From: DAOTYX01 sp034434635
Lineage (GTDB): Bacteria; Chloroflexota; Anaerolineae; B4-G1; DUEL01
Assembly: GCA_034434635.1 (NCBI GenBank)
Contig: DAOTYX010000191.1
Span: 1 to 21,935, forward strand
Direction of reading: 5' to 3'
DNA length: 21,935 nt
The notes under the pieces are model-generated. The model was not told where the DNA came from, made no database searches, and saw only the letters and a program-made list of their open reading frames with translations. Shown here piece after piece: positions 6,129 to 13,611 of the stretch. A program made the translations under genes and the position numbers. Within the stretch, counting starts at the first letter, position 1; every line of letters starts with the position of its first letter.

Positions 6129-6968
6129 GTGGACGAGTTTGTCAGCCTCGAGCAGATGGAAGAGTCCGCCGTAGCCGTGCGCCAGCGCTTGCGCCACACC
6201 CCCCGCGTCGGGCTGATCCTGGGGTCGGGCCTGGGGACCGTGGCCGATAAGGTCGCTGCGGAAGCGGTGATCCCCTATGAGGATGTGCCTCACTTCCCTC
6301 TCTCCAGCGTGGAGGGGCACGCCGGACGGCTGGTGGCTGGCGAACTGGAGGGGCAGCAGGTGTTGGTAATGCAGGGGCGCGCCCACTACTACGAGGGGTA
6401 TTCGCTATCCCAGGTGACCCTGCCCATACGGGTGATGCAGCTGCTGGGCGTGGAGATCCTCATCGTCACCAACGCCGCCGGGGGTCTCAATCAGCGCTTC
6501 GCCGTCGGCGAGGTGATGCTGATCCGCGACCACATCAACCTGATCGGCATGGGCGGCCTCAACCCGTTGCGCGGGCCGAACCTGGCCCGCTTCGGACCGC
6601 GTTTCCCCAGCATGGCCAATGCCTACGACCCAGGGTTGCGCGCCCTGGCCCGCGCCGCAGCGGACGAGGCGGGCGTGCCTGTACACGAGGGGGTCTACGT
6701 GGGCCTGCCCGGCCCCAGTTACGAGACCCCCGCCGAGGTGCGCTTCCTGCGCCTCATCGGCGGCGACACGGTGGGGATGTCCACCGTCGCCGAGGTAGTC
6801 GTCGCCCGACACGGCGGGACACGCGTGCTGGGCCTCTCCGGCATCAGCAACGTCATCCCCCAGGAAGACCAGGTCGTGGAGCCCAACCACGCTGAGGTCC
6901 TGGAAGCCGGTCGCCTGCTGGCGCCGCGCTTGCTGACCATTATCTGCGGGGTGCTGAAGCGCCTATGA
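6129..6968 (+). CDS. punA: purine nucleoside phosphorylase (trimeric type)
   Basis: Phosphorolysis of purine (deoxy)nucleosides to base and (deoxy)ribose-1-phosphate in purine salvage. The 279-residue length and motifs fit the trimeric PNP/MTAP family: GLILGSGLG (28-36, phosphate loop), FPLSSVEGHAGRLV (56-69), MQGRAHYYEGYS (81-92), TNAAGGLN (114-121), VGLPGPSYETPAEVRFLR (191-208), GDTVGMSTVAE (212-222) and LGLSGISN (234-241). The Glu in YETPAE and the Asn in SGISN are at the base-recognition positions typical of guanosine/inosine-specific enzymes, so PNP is more likely than methylthioadenosine phosphorylase. GTG start at 6129 with AGGAG (6117-6121) 7 nt upstream. Its stop overlaps the next start as ATGA (6965-6968). 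Confidence 0.93.
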   Translation: MDEFVSLEQMEESAVAVRQRLRHTPRVGLILGSGLGTVADKVAAEAVIPYEDVPHFPLSSVEGHAGRLVAGELEGQQVLVMQGRAHYYEGYSLSQVTLPIRVMQLLGVEILIVTNAAGGLNQRFAVGEVMLIRDHINLIGMGGLNPLRGPNLARFGPRFPSMANAYDPGLRALARAAADEAGVPVHEGVYVGLPGPSYETPAEVRFLRLIGGDTVGMSTVAEVVVARHGGTRVLGLSGISNVIPQEDQVVEPNHAEVLEAGRLLAPRLLTIICGVLKRL

Positions 6969-7819
6969 GGATCCTCCTGGCCTGGCTGATCGAGTTCGCC
7001 TGGCTCTTCTACGCCCTCTGCGGCCTCGGTGCGCTCCTATACGTCGCCCGTGCGCTCTCATTACAGAGCCGCCTGCAGGAGAGCCTGACTACCTTCGAGC
7101 GAGAGACGGCAGTGGCGCGGATCGCGCGTTACTGGCGCACCGCCCTCACCTTCGTCCTCTTGGGAGTCACGATCTTCACCGCCCAGGCGCTGCTGCTGCC
7201 GCGCATCCCGGCGGAGGAGTTGTTGCTCACCACGCCGACGCTGGCCGGGCTGATCACCTCCACTCCCGCTCCCACTGCCGCGGCGACCCCCATCGCGGGC
7301 ACGTTGCCCACCGTGGCCGCCACAGCCGCAGCGCCGCTCCCTCCCCCTCCCACCCCGCCCCCCGCCAGCACGCCGACCCCCACGCCGGGGCCTGTCCCAT
7401 CTGTGGCGCTGGGCATCCGCCTGGGCAACGTCGCCGAACTGGTCGGCTACGACGTGGTCAGCACGCAGGTCAACACCAGCCAGGGGGCGGAAGTGATCCT
7501 CTACTGGAGAGCCCTGGACGGCGCTGCCTCTGGCGACTACTGGGTCTTCACCCACCTGCGCTCCCCTGACGGCCGTCTGATCGCCCAGCACGACGGCGTC
7601 CCCGTCAACGGTGCCCGCCCGACGACAGGATGGATAACCGGTGAGATCATCCTAGACGCTCATCGGATGATCTTCAAGCCCGAGGAGGCTGGCTACTCCG
7701 GCACGGCCGAGATCGCTGTGGGGTTGTACAACCCCGCCGCCCCGGAGATGCGCGTGCCGGTGGAAGGGGGCGGTGACTATGTCTCCCTGCCCACTCTCGT
7801 GACAGTTGTGGGGCCATAG
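6965..7819 (+). CDS. membrane-anchored protein with Pro/Thr linker and beta-rich domain, unknown function
   Basis: The 284-residue product has two N-terminal membrane segments (about 4-28 and 58-80), then a Pro/Thr/Ala-rich linker (about 98-146, with PLPPPPTPPPASTPTPTPGP) that probably spans the cell-wall space. An extracellular-looking beta domain follows (147-284): VILYWRAL, DYWVFTHLRSPDGRLIAQHD, PTTGWITGEIILDAH and AEIAVGLYNP. I recall this pattern (YW..., VF.HL...DG, ...W..GE...D) as a C-terminal domain of Chloroflexota membrane proteins, often with glycosyltransferases, but cannot verify it. ATG 6965 overlaps the PNP stop, so translation is probably coupled; a role in purine salvage is not implied. 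It ends 1 nt before the inverted heptamer array. Confidence 0.78.
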   Translation: MRILLAWLIEFAWLFYALCGLGALLYVARALSLQSRLQESLTTFERETAVARIARYWRTALTFVLLGVTIFTAQALLLPRIPAEELLLTTPTLAGLITSTPAPTAAATPIAGTLPTVAATAAAPLPPPPTPPPASTPTPTPGPVPSVALGIRLGNVAELVGYDVVSTQVNTSQGAEVILYWRALDGAASGDYWVFTHLRSPDGRLIAQHDGVPVNGARPTTGWITGEIILDAHRMIFKPEEAGYSGTAEIAVGLYNPAAPEMRVPVEGGGDYVSLPTLVTVVGP

Positions 7820-7820
7820 G

Positions 7821-7933
7821 GAGACGGACGACGGACGACAGACGACGGACCACGGACGACGGACCACGGACAACGGGTGACCCTTATGAACCGGTGGTCC
7901 GTGGTCGGTGGTCGGTGGTCCGTGGTCCGTGGT
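7821..7933. repeat. inverted heptamer arrays between convergent genes
   Basis: Left arm 7821-7876: eight 7-bp units of ACSACGG type (one GAGACGG, one ACGACAG, one ACAACGG). Right arm 7892-7933: six units of the reverse-complement type (CCGTGGT or CGGTGGT). A 15-nt centre (7877-7891) separates them. The arms can pair into a long imperfect hairpin with slippable register. It sits between the ends of the 6965-7819 gene and lipM and could act as a bidirectional terminator, although no U-tract is present. Confidence 0.9.
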
Positions 7934-7947
7934 CTACCGTCGAGGGT

Positions 7948-8757
7948 TTAGTGGCGCGCCGTCCACGCTTCGGTGCTGTACTTTTCCAGCCGCAGCCGCT
8001 CTGCCGCCTCCCGCTCTTCGTCGGTGAGGTCGTCCGGCTCCAGGCGCAGGGACAACGCCTGGGCAAAGCCCTCGGCCATCGCCTGCGCCGCCTCGGCCCA
8101 CGACACCCGCCGGCCCACCTCCTCCAACGTGACCGCCCGCCGACGCACCCGTTCGGGATCGGCAGCGGGAATGAGGAAGCGACACACCCGGGCAATGTCC
8201 CCCCACAGCGGCAGGCTGCCATGCTGCAGCAATCCCCCACCGCCGCGCACCTGCGCGCTGCCGACGATCTTGCGCCCTGCCACCGCGATCTCGAAATCCG
8301 CCACCTCCTCGAAGCAGACAGGGCCAGGGGGGGAGCGGCTCGCGCGACGGCTGGCCGTCGCGCCGCTCACGCCGAGCGCCGTCAGTCCCGCCAGCAGACC
8401 ACGGCTGAGACGGGCGCAACTCTCCAGCACCCCACCCCGCACCCGTGGGTCGGTCAGTGGCACCGCCATGCTGTAGGTCAACTCGTCAGCGTGCAGGATG
8501 GCCTTCCCGCCGGTCGGGCGGCGCACCAGCCCGTAGCCGGCCTCCTGCAGCGCACCGCGGTTGACCTGCTCCACTGGCTGATGACGGCCCAGGGAGAGAC
8601 AGGGGGGCGACCAGGCGTACAGCCGCAGCGTCGGCAACGCCCGACCGGCGGCAACCGCCCGCCAGATGGCCTCATCCACTGCCATCTGCGTCGCCCCGTC
8701 CGCGGCGGGGGAGAAGATCAGTCGCCACGTAGATTCTGGGTAACCGGACATAGCCAC
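7948..8757 (-). CDS. lipM: octanoyl transferase LipM (lipoate ligase A fold)
   Basis: Moves octanoate from octanoyl-ACP to a lipoyl-domain protein through a Cys acyl-enzyme, the first step of lipoate synthesis. The 269-residue product has the LplA/LipM fold motifs: LRLYAWSPPCLSLGRHQ (44-60), VRRPTGGKAILHADELTYS (78-96) and GRKIVGSAQVR with Lys163 (161-171), followed by LLQHGSLPL. GPVCFE at 145-150 places a Cys (Cys148) where LipM has its nucleophile, which favours LipM over ATP-dependent LplA, though LplA cannot be excluded. GTG 8757 or ATG 8751 may be the start. TACAAT abuts the GTG and ends 6 nt before the ATG, so a leaderless message starting at ATG 8751 is plausible. Divergent from the SDR gene with a 32-bp gap; no lipA nearby. 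Confidence 0.87.
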   Translation of the reverse strand: MAMSGYPESTWRLIFSPAADGATQMAVDEAIWRAVAAGRALPTLRLYAWSPPCLSLGRHQPVEQVNRGALQEAGYGLVRRPTGGKAILHADELTYSMAVPLTDPRVRGGVLESCARLSRGLLAGLTALGVSGATASRRASRSPPGPVCFEEVADFEIAVAGRKIVGSAQVRGGGGLLQHGSLPLWGDIARVCRFLIPAADPERVRRRAVTLEEVGRRVSWAEAAQAMAEGFAQALSLRLEPDDLTDEEREAAERLRLEKYSTEAWTARH

Positions 8758-8785
8758 ATTGTAACACCGCTACCGCAGGAGACAA
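8758..8785 (-). promoter_or_regulatory. lipM promoter, probably leaderless
   Basis: On the minus strand TTGTCT (8785-8780), a 16-nt spacer and TACAAT (8763-8758). Transcription about 7 nt downstream would begin at or next to the A of ATG 8751. The -35 overlaps the ribosome-binding site (AGGAG, 8777-8781) of the divergent SDR gene. Confidence 0.5.
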
Positions 8786-8789
8786 CCGG

Positions 8790-9773
8790 ATGAGGGTTCT
8801 GGTCACCGGAGCAACTGGCTGTGTGGGCGCCAACGTCGCCGCAGCCCTGTGCGAAGCAGGGTACACGGTGCGCGCCCTGCACCGCCCCACCTCAACGATG
8901 GAGGCGCTGGCAGGGCTCGACGTCGAACCGATAGAGGGCGACCTGTTCGACCTGCCCGCGCTGCAACGGGCCATGACCGACTGCGCCCTCGTCTTTCACG
9001 TCGCCGCGGTCTCCGACTACTGGCGCACGCCGACCGAGACCATTTACCGGGTCAACGTCGAAGGGACTCGTCAGGTCGTGTCCGCCGCGCAGCACGCGAG
9101 GGTCGAGAGACTGGTCTACACCAGTTCCGTCGGCGCGCTGGGTGTGCCTCCCGCTGGTCGGATGCTGGACGAGCGGGACACCTTCAACCTGTCGCCACAG
9201 CGCTTCCCCTACGGCCACTCCAAGCACCTGGCTGAAGAAGTGGTGCGCGCCGCCGTGAGCCAGGGGTTGGATGCCGTGATCGTCAATCCGGCAGCAGTGA
9301 TCGGCCCGCGGGATATCCACTGGATCGGCGGGAGCCTGCTGCGCGAAGTGCAACGGGGACAGGGGTGGTTCGCGCCACCAGGCGGTACCTGCTGGGCCGC
9401 CGCCAGCGACGTGGGAAAGGGACACCTCCTGGCGGCACTGCACGGTCGGAAGGGGGAACGGTACATCCTGGGGGGCGAAAACATCACCCACCGCCGCATG
9501 CTGGAGATCGTGGCCGAGGTGGTGGGACAGCGGCCCCCCTGGGTGACCCTGCCGCGTTGGCTGATGGACCCCCTGGCCTTGCTGGTGCGCGGGCTGAGTC
9601 GCCTGCGCCCACATCTGCTGCCGCTCTCCGCCGAGCAGGTGTGGCTCAGCGCCCGCCAGGTCTACTGCGACAGCCGCCGCGCCAGGGAGGAACTGGGTTA
9701 CACGACGATCCCCCTGCACACCGCTGTCGAGCAGGCTTATGGGTGGTATCGGGAGCGGGGGTTGCTTGAATAG
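8790..9773 (+). CDS. NAD-dependent epimerase/dehydratase, extended SDR (HpnA / dihydroflavonol reductase-like)
   Basis: Rossmann-fold oxidoreductase acting on a nucleotide sugar or similar carbonyl substrate. The 327-residue product has the extended-SDR pattern: MRVLVTGATGCVGANV with GATGCVG (7-13) for NAD(P), the acidic GDLFD (50-54), VFHVAAVSDYW (68-78), TSSVGALG (111-118, catalytic Ser), the YGHSK catalytic Tyr141/Lys145, and VNPAAVIGPRD. The DYWR and AALGVP-like context resembles hopanoid-associated HpnA and plant-like dihydroflavonol reductases, but substrate cannot be assigned and no hopanoid genes are in view. AGGAG (8777-8781) lies 8 nt before ATG 8790. The gene is divergent from lipM and followed directly by the 7/8-bp repeat array. 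Confidence 0.88.
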   Translation: MRVLVTGATGCVGANVAAALCEAGYTVRALHRPTSTMEALAGLDVEPIEGDLFDLPALQRAMTDCALVFHVAAVSDYWRTPTETIYRVNVEGTRQVVSAAQHARVERLVYTSSVGALGVPPAGRMLDERDTFNLSPQRFPYGHSKHLAEEVVRAAVSQGLDAVIVNPAAVIGPRDIHWIGGSLLREVQRGQGWFAPPGGTCWAAASDVGKGHLLAALHGRKGERYILGGENITHRRMLEIVAEVVGQRPPWVTLPRWLMDPLALLVRGLSRLRPHLLPLSAEQVWLSARQVYCDSRRAREELGYTTIPLHTAVEQAYGWYRERGLLE

Positions 9774-9777
9774 GGGG

Positions 9778-9876
9778 TGGGAAACTGGGAATTGGGAAAC
9801 TGGGAAACTGGGAATTGGGAAACTGGGAATTGGGAAACTGGGAAACTGGGAATTGGGAAACTGGGAATTGGGAAAC
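9778..9876. repeat. composite 7/8-bp tandem array with 38-bp higher-order period
   Basis: Thirteen consecutive units of two kinds, A = TGGGAAAC (8 bp) and B = TGGGAAT (7 bp), run in the order ABAABABAABABA. This equals two copies of a 38-bp block ABAAB plus ABA, 99 bp in all with no mismatch. A degenerate tail (GGGGATGGGAAAGGGGG) follows. It begins 4 nt after the SDR stop and ends ~23 bp before a promoter. Weak reading frames through it on both strands are artefacts of the repeat. Confidence 0.95.
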
Positions 9877-9899
9877 TGGGGATGGGAAAGGGGGAAAAC

Positions 9900-9928
9900 T
9901 TGACAGGGCGGAGGGATTCCGCTATAGT
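9900..9928 (+). promoter_or_regulatory. sigma70-type promoter of the lytic transglycosylase gene
   Basis: Consensus -35 TTGACA (9900-9905), 17-nt spacer, TATAGT (9923-9928). This is the closest match to the consensus in the window. Predicted start near 9935 gives a ~65-nt leader to ATG 10001. Confidence 0.85.
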
Positions 9929-10000
9929 GTGGTGTGCCGGCCTTATACCGGTGCGTAGTGCGGGCTTCAGCGCAGGCGGGAAATTGAGAGAAGAGCACGG

Positions 10001-10819
10001 ATGCATCTGAGACTGTGTCGCCTGATCCTGACCTCCCTGCTGGTCGCAGGGGCATTACTGCCCCTCAGCGTCGCCGCCGCCGATCCGGAGATGCCACCAC
10101 AGATTTCCGCCTACTGGCACCGCGATGTCCAGCACTGGAACGACATCATCGTAGAGGAGGCCACACAGCGCGGCCTCGACCCCGACCTGATCGCCGCTGT
10201 CATCTGGAAGGAATCGCTCGGCCGCTCCTACACCCGGAGTCCGGCAGGAGCCGTGGGCCTGATGGGCATCATGCCGCGCGAAGCGGGTTTTGGCTGGCGT
10301 CCAACCGCCGCACAACTGCAAGACCCGGCGACGAACGTCTTCTGGGGGACGCGGACGCTGTCCATTATCATCGGCCAGGCGCACGGCGATCTGTACCGCG
10401 CGCTGGCCGCCTACAACGGCGGCTGGGCCCAGGCGGATCAGGACGGGCCGCGTCGGTACGCCGCAAGCGTGCTCGACTCTTACGCCCAGGCGGTAACTCT
10501 GCGCTACGGCCTGCCGGCGGGTGGCCACTGGGTGGTCACCATCGCCGCTATGGGCAGCCCCGATATAGTGACGGTGATCCGCCCTCAGCACACCATCGCC
10601 CGCTACACCCACCGCCCCGTCCTGGCCGATATCCCCGAGGTCACCACCAGCGGCCCACCCACGGTGGTCGTCTTCTATCCGACCGACGGACGGCATATGG
10701 ACAGTTGCGTGGGGATGTGGATCTCGATGGACGGAGCGCTGGTCCGCCAGCCACGGGAACCGTTGAGCACCTGGCTGACGACAGGCCGTGGCCCGCAGTC
10801 CCCTCTGCCTGCGCCGTGA
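10001..10819 (+). CDS. secreted lytic transglycosylase, SLT domain
   Basis: Cleaves the MurNAc-GlcNAc bond of peptidoglycan with 1,6-anhydro product formation. The 272-residue product has a signal peptide (MHLRLCRLIL start, hydrophobic 9-26, likely cleavage after the AAA near 25-27). An SLT domain follows (about 45-165): GLDPDLIAAVIWKESLG with catalytic Glu71, SPAGAVGLMGIMP (80-92), the DPATNVFWGTRTL segment (108-120) and ALAAYNGG (134-141). The C-terminal ~100 residues are beta-rich and unassigned. ATG 10001 is preceded by a weak purine stretch (GAGAGAAGAG). Driven by the promoter at 9900-9928 and convergent with the ECF-like gene, with only 3 bp between stops and no terminator there. Its wall-remodelling role fits the cell-wall cluster further on, but it is a separate transcript. 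Confidence 0.9.
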   Translation: MHLRLCRLILTSLLVAGALLPLSVAAADPEMPPQISAYWHRDVQHWNDIIVEEATQRGLDPDLIAAVIWKESLGRSYTRSPAGAVGLMGIMPREAGFGWRPTAAQLQDPATNVFWGTRTLSIIIGQAHGDLYRALAAYNGGWAQADQDGPRRYAASVLDSYAQAVTLRYGLPAGGHWVVTIAAMGSPDIVTVIRPQHTIARYTHRPVLADIPEVTTSGPPTVVVFYPTDGRHMDSCVGMWISMDGALVRQPREPLSTWLTTGRGPQSPLPAP

Positions 10820-10822
10820 ACT

Positions 10823-11650
10823 TCAGGCGGGCGGCGCGGCTTCCCACTCCGGCTCCACCGTGAAGCGGAAGCGGCGCCGGAAGCGACGCAACACCCGCAA
10901 CACCGGTGGGCCGAAGGCCGCCAGCAGGACCACATTCCCCACCGCGCGGGCCATATCCCACCACAGCGAGGTCACCCCGTAGAACGTGGCGTACCGGCCC
11001 AGCGTCTCGAGCAGGCCAATGCCAGGTTCCCACGCCCCGCTGCCCGTCCCGCCGATGTAGGGCCAGAAGTAGAGGTTGATGATCGCCCCGTAGAGCAACC
11101 CCCAGAGGAAACCGAAGAGCACCAGGAGCGCCCTCTCCCACCCTGCGGTTCGCAAACGGGCGGTCAGGGGAGAGAGCCAGCCAGCACTCAGCCCCACCCA
11201 GCCGGCCGTGAACATCTGGTAGGGAAGCCACGGCCCCACCCCGCCAGTCGCCAGCGCCGAGACCAGCAACGACAGCGCGCCATAGAGGAATCCAAAGCGC
11301 GGCCCGAAGACGTAGCCACAGAGGATGATCAGGAAGAAGACCGGCGAGAAACCGCCGGGGAGGGCAATCAGCGCGTTCTCAGCCAGGCGGAGCGCAGCGT
11401 TGATCGCCACCAGGATGCCCATGGTCGCCACGCTGCGCGCGTTCATGCGACCGGTGGTCAGTTCTGCCAGCGTCGCTCCCAGACAGAGCGTCACCAGCAG
11501 AGCCAGAGCAGCCAGCGCATCCTCCTGGTGGGCCAGCAGGCCAGAGGCGGGAAGGGCACGAAGGAAGAACGGGTAGGCAAACGCGGCCACGCCAGCGAGC
11601 GAAGCCAGCCCGATGATCAGCGCCCCAGCCAGGTCGGTTCGCTTCTTCAT
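10823..11650 (-). CDS. ECF transporter S-component-like membrane protein
   Basis: Substrate-binding membrane subunits of ECF transporters capture vitamins or related compounds for uptake. The 275-residue product has at least six hydrophobic segments (about 8-30, 46-64, 74-92, 103-133, 140-160, 174-198 and 225-250). The central GGFSPVFFLIILCGYVFG and WLPYQMFTAGWVGLSAGW segments resemble the vitamin/cofactor S-component class. The C-terminal tail is Arg-rich (RVLRRFRRRFRF). It starts at ATG 11650 with only a weak purine stretch (GGGTTGGG) before it and no evident promoter of its own, so read-through from the tRNA operon upstream is possible. No EcfA or EcfT genes are in the window, as expected for S components that share a module. 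The substrate cannot be called. Confidence 0.7.
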   Translation of the reverse strand: MKKRTDLAGALIIGLASLAGVAAFAYPFFLRALPASGLLAHQEDALAALALLVTLCLGATLAELTTGRMNARSVATMGILVAINAALRLAENALIALPGGFSPVFFLIILCGYVFGPRFGFLYGALSLLVSALATGGVGPWLPYQMFTAGWVGLSAGWLSPLTARLRTAGWERALLVLFGFLWGLLYGAIINLYFWPYIGGTGSGAWEPGIGLLETLGRYATFYGVTSLWWDMARAVGNVVLLAAFGPPVLRVLRRFRRRFRFTVEPEWEAAPPA

Positions 11651-11670
11651 CCCAACCCGTCTTCCGCCGA

Positions 11671-11707
11671 GAAAACAACAAGGGCCCTCCTGCAGGCAGG
11701 CCCTTGT
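11671..11707 (-). terminator. intrinsic terminator after tRNA-Cys
   Basis: Arms 11678-11686 and 11699-11707 (ACAAGGGCC / GGCCCTTGT) pair over 9 bp; the 12-nt loop contains the palindrome CCTGCAGG. Read on the minus strand, TGTTTTC follows the hairpin. It lies between tRNA-Cys and the ECF-like gene. Confidence 0.75.
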
Positions 11708-11729
11708 CTTCCCAGAAATCGCACTCAGA

Positions 11730-11801
11730 AGGCGACGGCCGGATTCGAACCGGCGAATAAGGGTTTTGCAGACCCCTGCCTTACCTCTTGGCTACGTCGC
11801 C
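11730..11801 (-). tRNA. tRNA-Cys (GCA)
   Basis: 72 nt including the discriminator, on the minus strand. Acceptor GGCGACG pairs with CGTCGCC with discriminator U, as expected for tRNA-Cys. The anticodon loop CTGCAAA carries GCA, with stem GGGGT/ACCCT closed by a G-U pair. The T arm is GCCGG-TTCGAAT-CCGGC. CCA is not encoded. It lies 14 nt downstream of tRNA-Gly. Confidence 0.95.
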
Positions 11802-11815
11802 GCGTCGAACGGCAG

Positions 11816-11888
<73 letters not shown>

Positions 11889-11901
11889 GGGTAGTGGCCA
11901 T

Positions 11902-11930
11902 ATTATACCACAACCCGCCTGAGCAGGCAA
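11902..11930 (-). promoter_or_regulatory. promoter of the tRNA-Gly/tRNA-Cys operon
   Basis: Minus strand TTGCCT (11930-11925), 17-nt spacer, perfect TATAAT (11907-11902). The start would be near 11895, about 7 nt before tRNA-Gly. Confidence 0.8.
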
Positions 11931-12105
11931 GTAATTTTCAGGCCGCCCCGAGCGGTAGCCGCGAATAGAGCGAGCGGCCGGAGTCGAAGAGCGCCAGCAG
12001 CGCAGGGAGCAGAGCCAGCCGCCAGCCCCCCCTACTTGTAGATTTTGCCGATCGGCCCCAACCGTCACAAAACCTTAAAGTTTCTGCAGCGTGGGCAGAT
12101 GGGAC

Positions 12106-12134
12106 TAGACGTGGGAGAAAAAGTGTTGTATAAT
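12106..12134 (+). promoter_or_regulatory. promoter of the dcw cluster (Pmra)
   Basis: TAGACG (12106-12111), 17-nt spacer, perfect TATAAT (12129-12134). Predicted start near 12141, giving a ~74-nt leader before mraZ ATG 12215. The -10 is embedded in the first units of the MraZ repeat array. Confidence 0.75.
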
Positions 12135-12160
12135 GGGGCAAAGTGGGGGAAAGTGGGGGA
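12121..12160 (+). promoter_or_regulatory. probable MraZ operator, four 10-bp units
   Basis: Four consecutive 10-bp units occupy 12121-12160; the last two are identical (AAGTGGGGGA), the third-last is TAATGGGGCA and the first is degenerate (AAGTGTTGTA). TGGGG occurs at 12134, 12144 and 12154, exactly 10 bp apart. MraZ is known to bind TGGGN-type (or AAAGTG-type in Mollicutes) direct repeats with about 10-bp period upstream of its own gene, so autoregulation is expected. Additional TGGGA boxes lie at 12100 and 12112 out of this register. Confidence 0.8.
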
Positions 12161-12214
12161 TCGAACCCTTCCCCGCCCCGTTTTTTCCCTTCCAGGTGGG
12201 GGGATATAGAACAG

Positions 12215-12621
12215 ATGTTCTTAGGCGAGTACGTCCACGCCATTGACGATAAAGGCCGTCTCACCATCCCGGCCAGGTTCCGCGGCGAACTCTCCACCGG
12301 CCTGGTAATCACGCGCTCGATGGACCCCTGCCTGGCCATCTACCCTATGGAAGCCTGGCGGGCACTGACCCAGAAGGTCTCCACCCTGCCGATGTCCGAC
12401 CGCACAGCCCGGGACTTCCGCCGCCTGGTCTACGCCAACGCCAGCGACACCATGCCCGATAACGCCGGCCGCATCAACATCCCTCAACCGCTCCGCCAGT
12501 ACGCCGGCCTGACCAACTCGGCGATCGTCGTCGGCTGTGACACCTACATCGAAGTTTGGGAGCCTGACGCCTGGGCCGAAGTGCGCGCCAGGGTCGAGAG
12601 CAGCGACGAGAACACCGAGCG

Positions 12622-12643
<22 letters not shown>
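12215..12643 (+). CDS. mraZ: transcriptional regulator MraZ
   Basis: DNA-binding repressor of the division and cell-wall cluster, forming ring-shaped oligomers of two AbrB-like half-domains. The 142-residue product starts MFLGEYVHAIDDKGRLTIP, the family N-terminus, and carries both DXXXR-type signatures: DDKGRLTIPARFR (about 11-23) and DNAGRINIPQPLR (about 82-94). ATG 12215 is chosen over the upstream frame start at 12143 because that position falls in the operator and promoter and lacks the conserved N-terminus; a G-rich AGGTGGGGGG (12194-12203) lies 11 nt before it. The final 22 nt overlap rsmH. The 10-bp repeats upstream fit autoregulation. Confidence 0.97.

Positions 12644-13607
<964 letters not shown>

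Positions 13608-13611
<4 letters not shown>

Larger units (their letters stand above)
11889..12214. other. 326-bp divergent intergenic region, tRNA operon / dcw cluster
   Basis: Holds the tRNA promoter on the left (11902-11930) and the mraZ promoter and operator on the right (12106-12160). The stretch 11941-12060 is GC-rich. On the minus strand it has an open frame ending in a Leu/Ala-rich peptide, but with no start codon or ribosome-binding site I can defend, so I do not call a gene. A T6 run (12181-12186) lies in the mraZ leader. Confidence 0.6.

Noticed and set aside
7821..7933. Insertion-sequence ends
   Set aside because: Inverted arrangement is of tandem heptamers with no transposase between them and no target duplication seen.
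7894..8793. 299-residue plus-strand frame opposite lipM
   Set aside because: Shadow of lipM; begins inside the heptamer array and has no recognisable motif.
9778..9876. CRISPR array
   Set aside because: Units of 7-8 bp with no unique spacers and no cas genes; it is a simple tandem array.
9777..10010. 77-residue plus-strand frame with GNWETGNWE repeats (and minus-strand SQFP repeats)
   Set aside because: Produced by translating the 7/8-bp repeat; no ribosome-binding site, and it overlaps the promoter at 9900-9928.
11938..12060. Minus-strand peptide end (Leu/Ala-rich) near the tRNA promoter, possible gene remnant
   Set aside because: No defensible start or family match, and it runs back over the mraZ promoter and operator.
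12146..12187. Attenuator/terminator in the mraZ leader (GGGGAA...GGG with CCCTTCCCC, then T6)
   Set aside because: The stem needs a 3-nt bulge and the T-run is 6 nt away from it; the G-rich side is better explained as the MraZ operator.
12143..12214. Upstream start for mraZ
   Set aside because: The frame is open but this stretch holds the operator and transcript leader; the conserved MraZ N-terminus starts at 12215.
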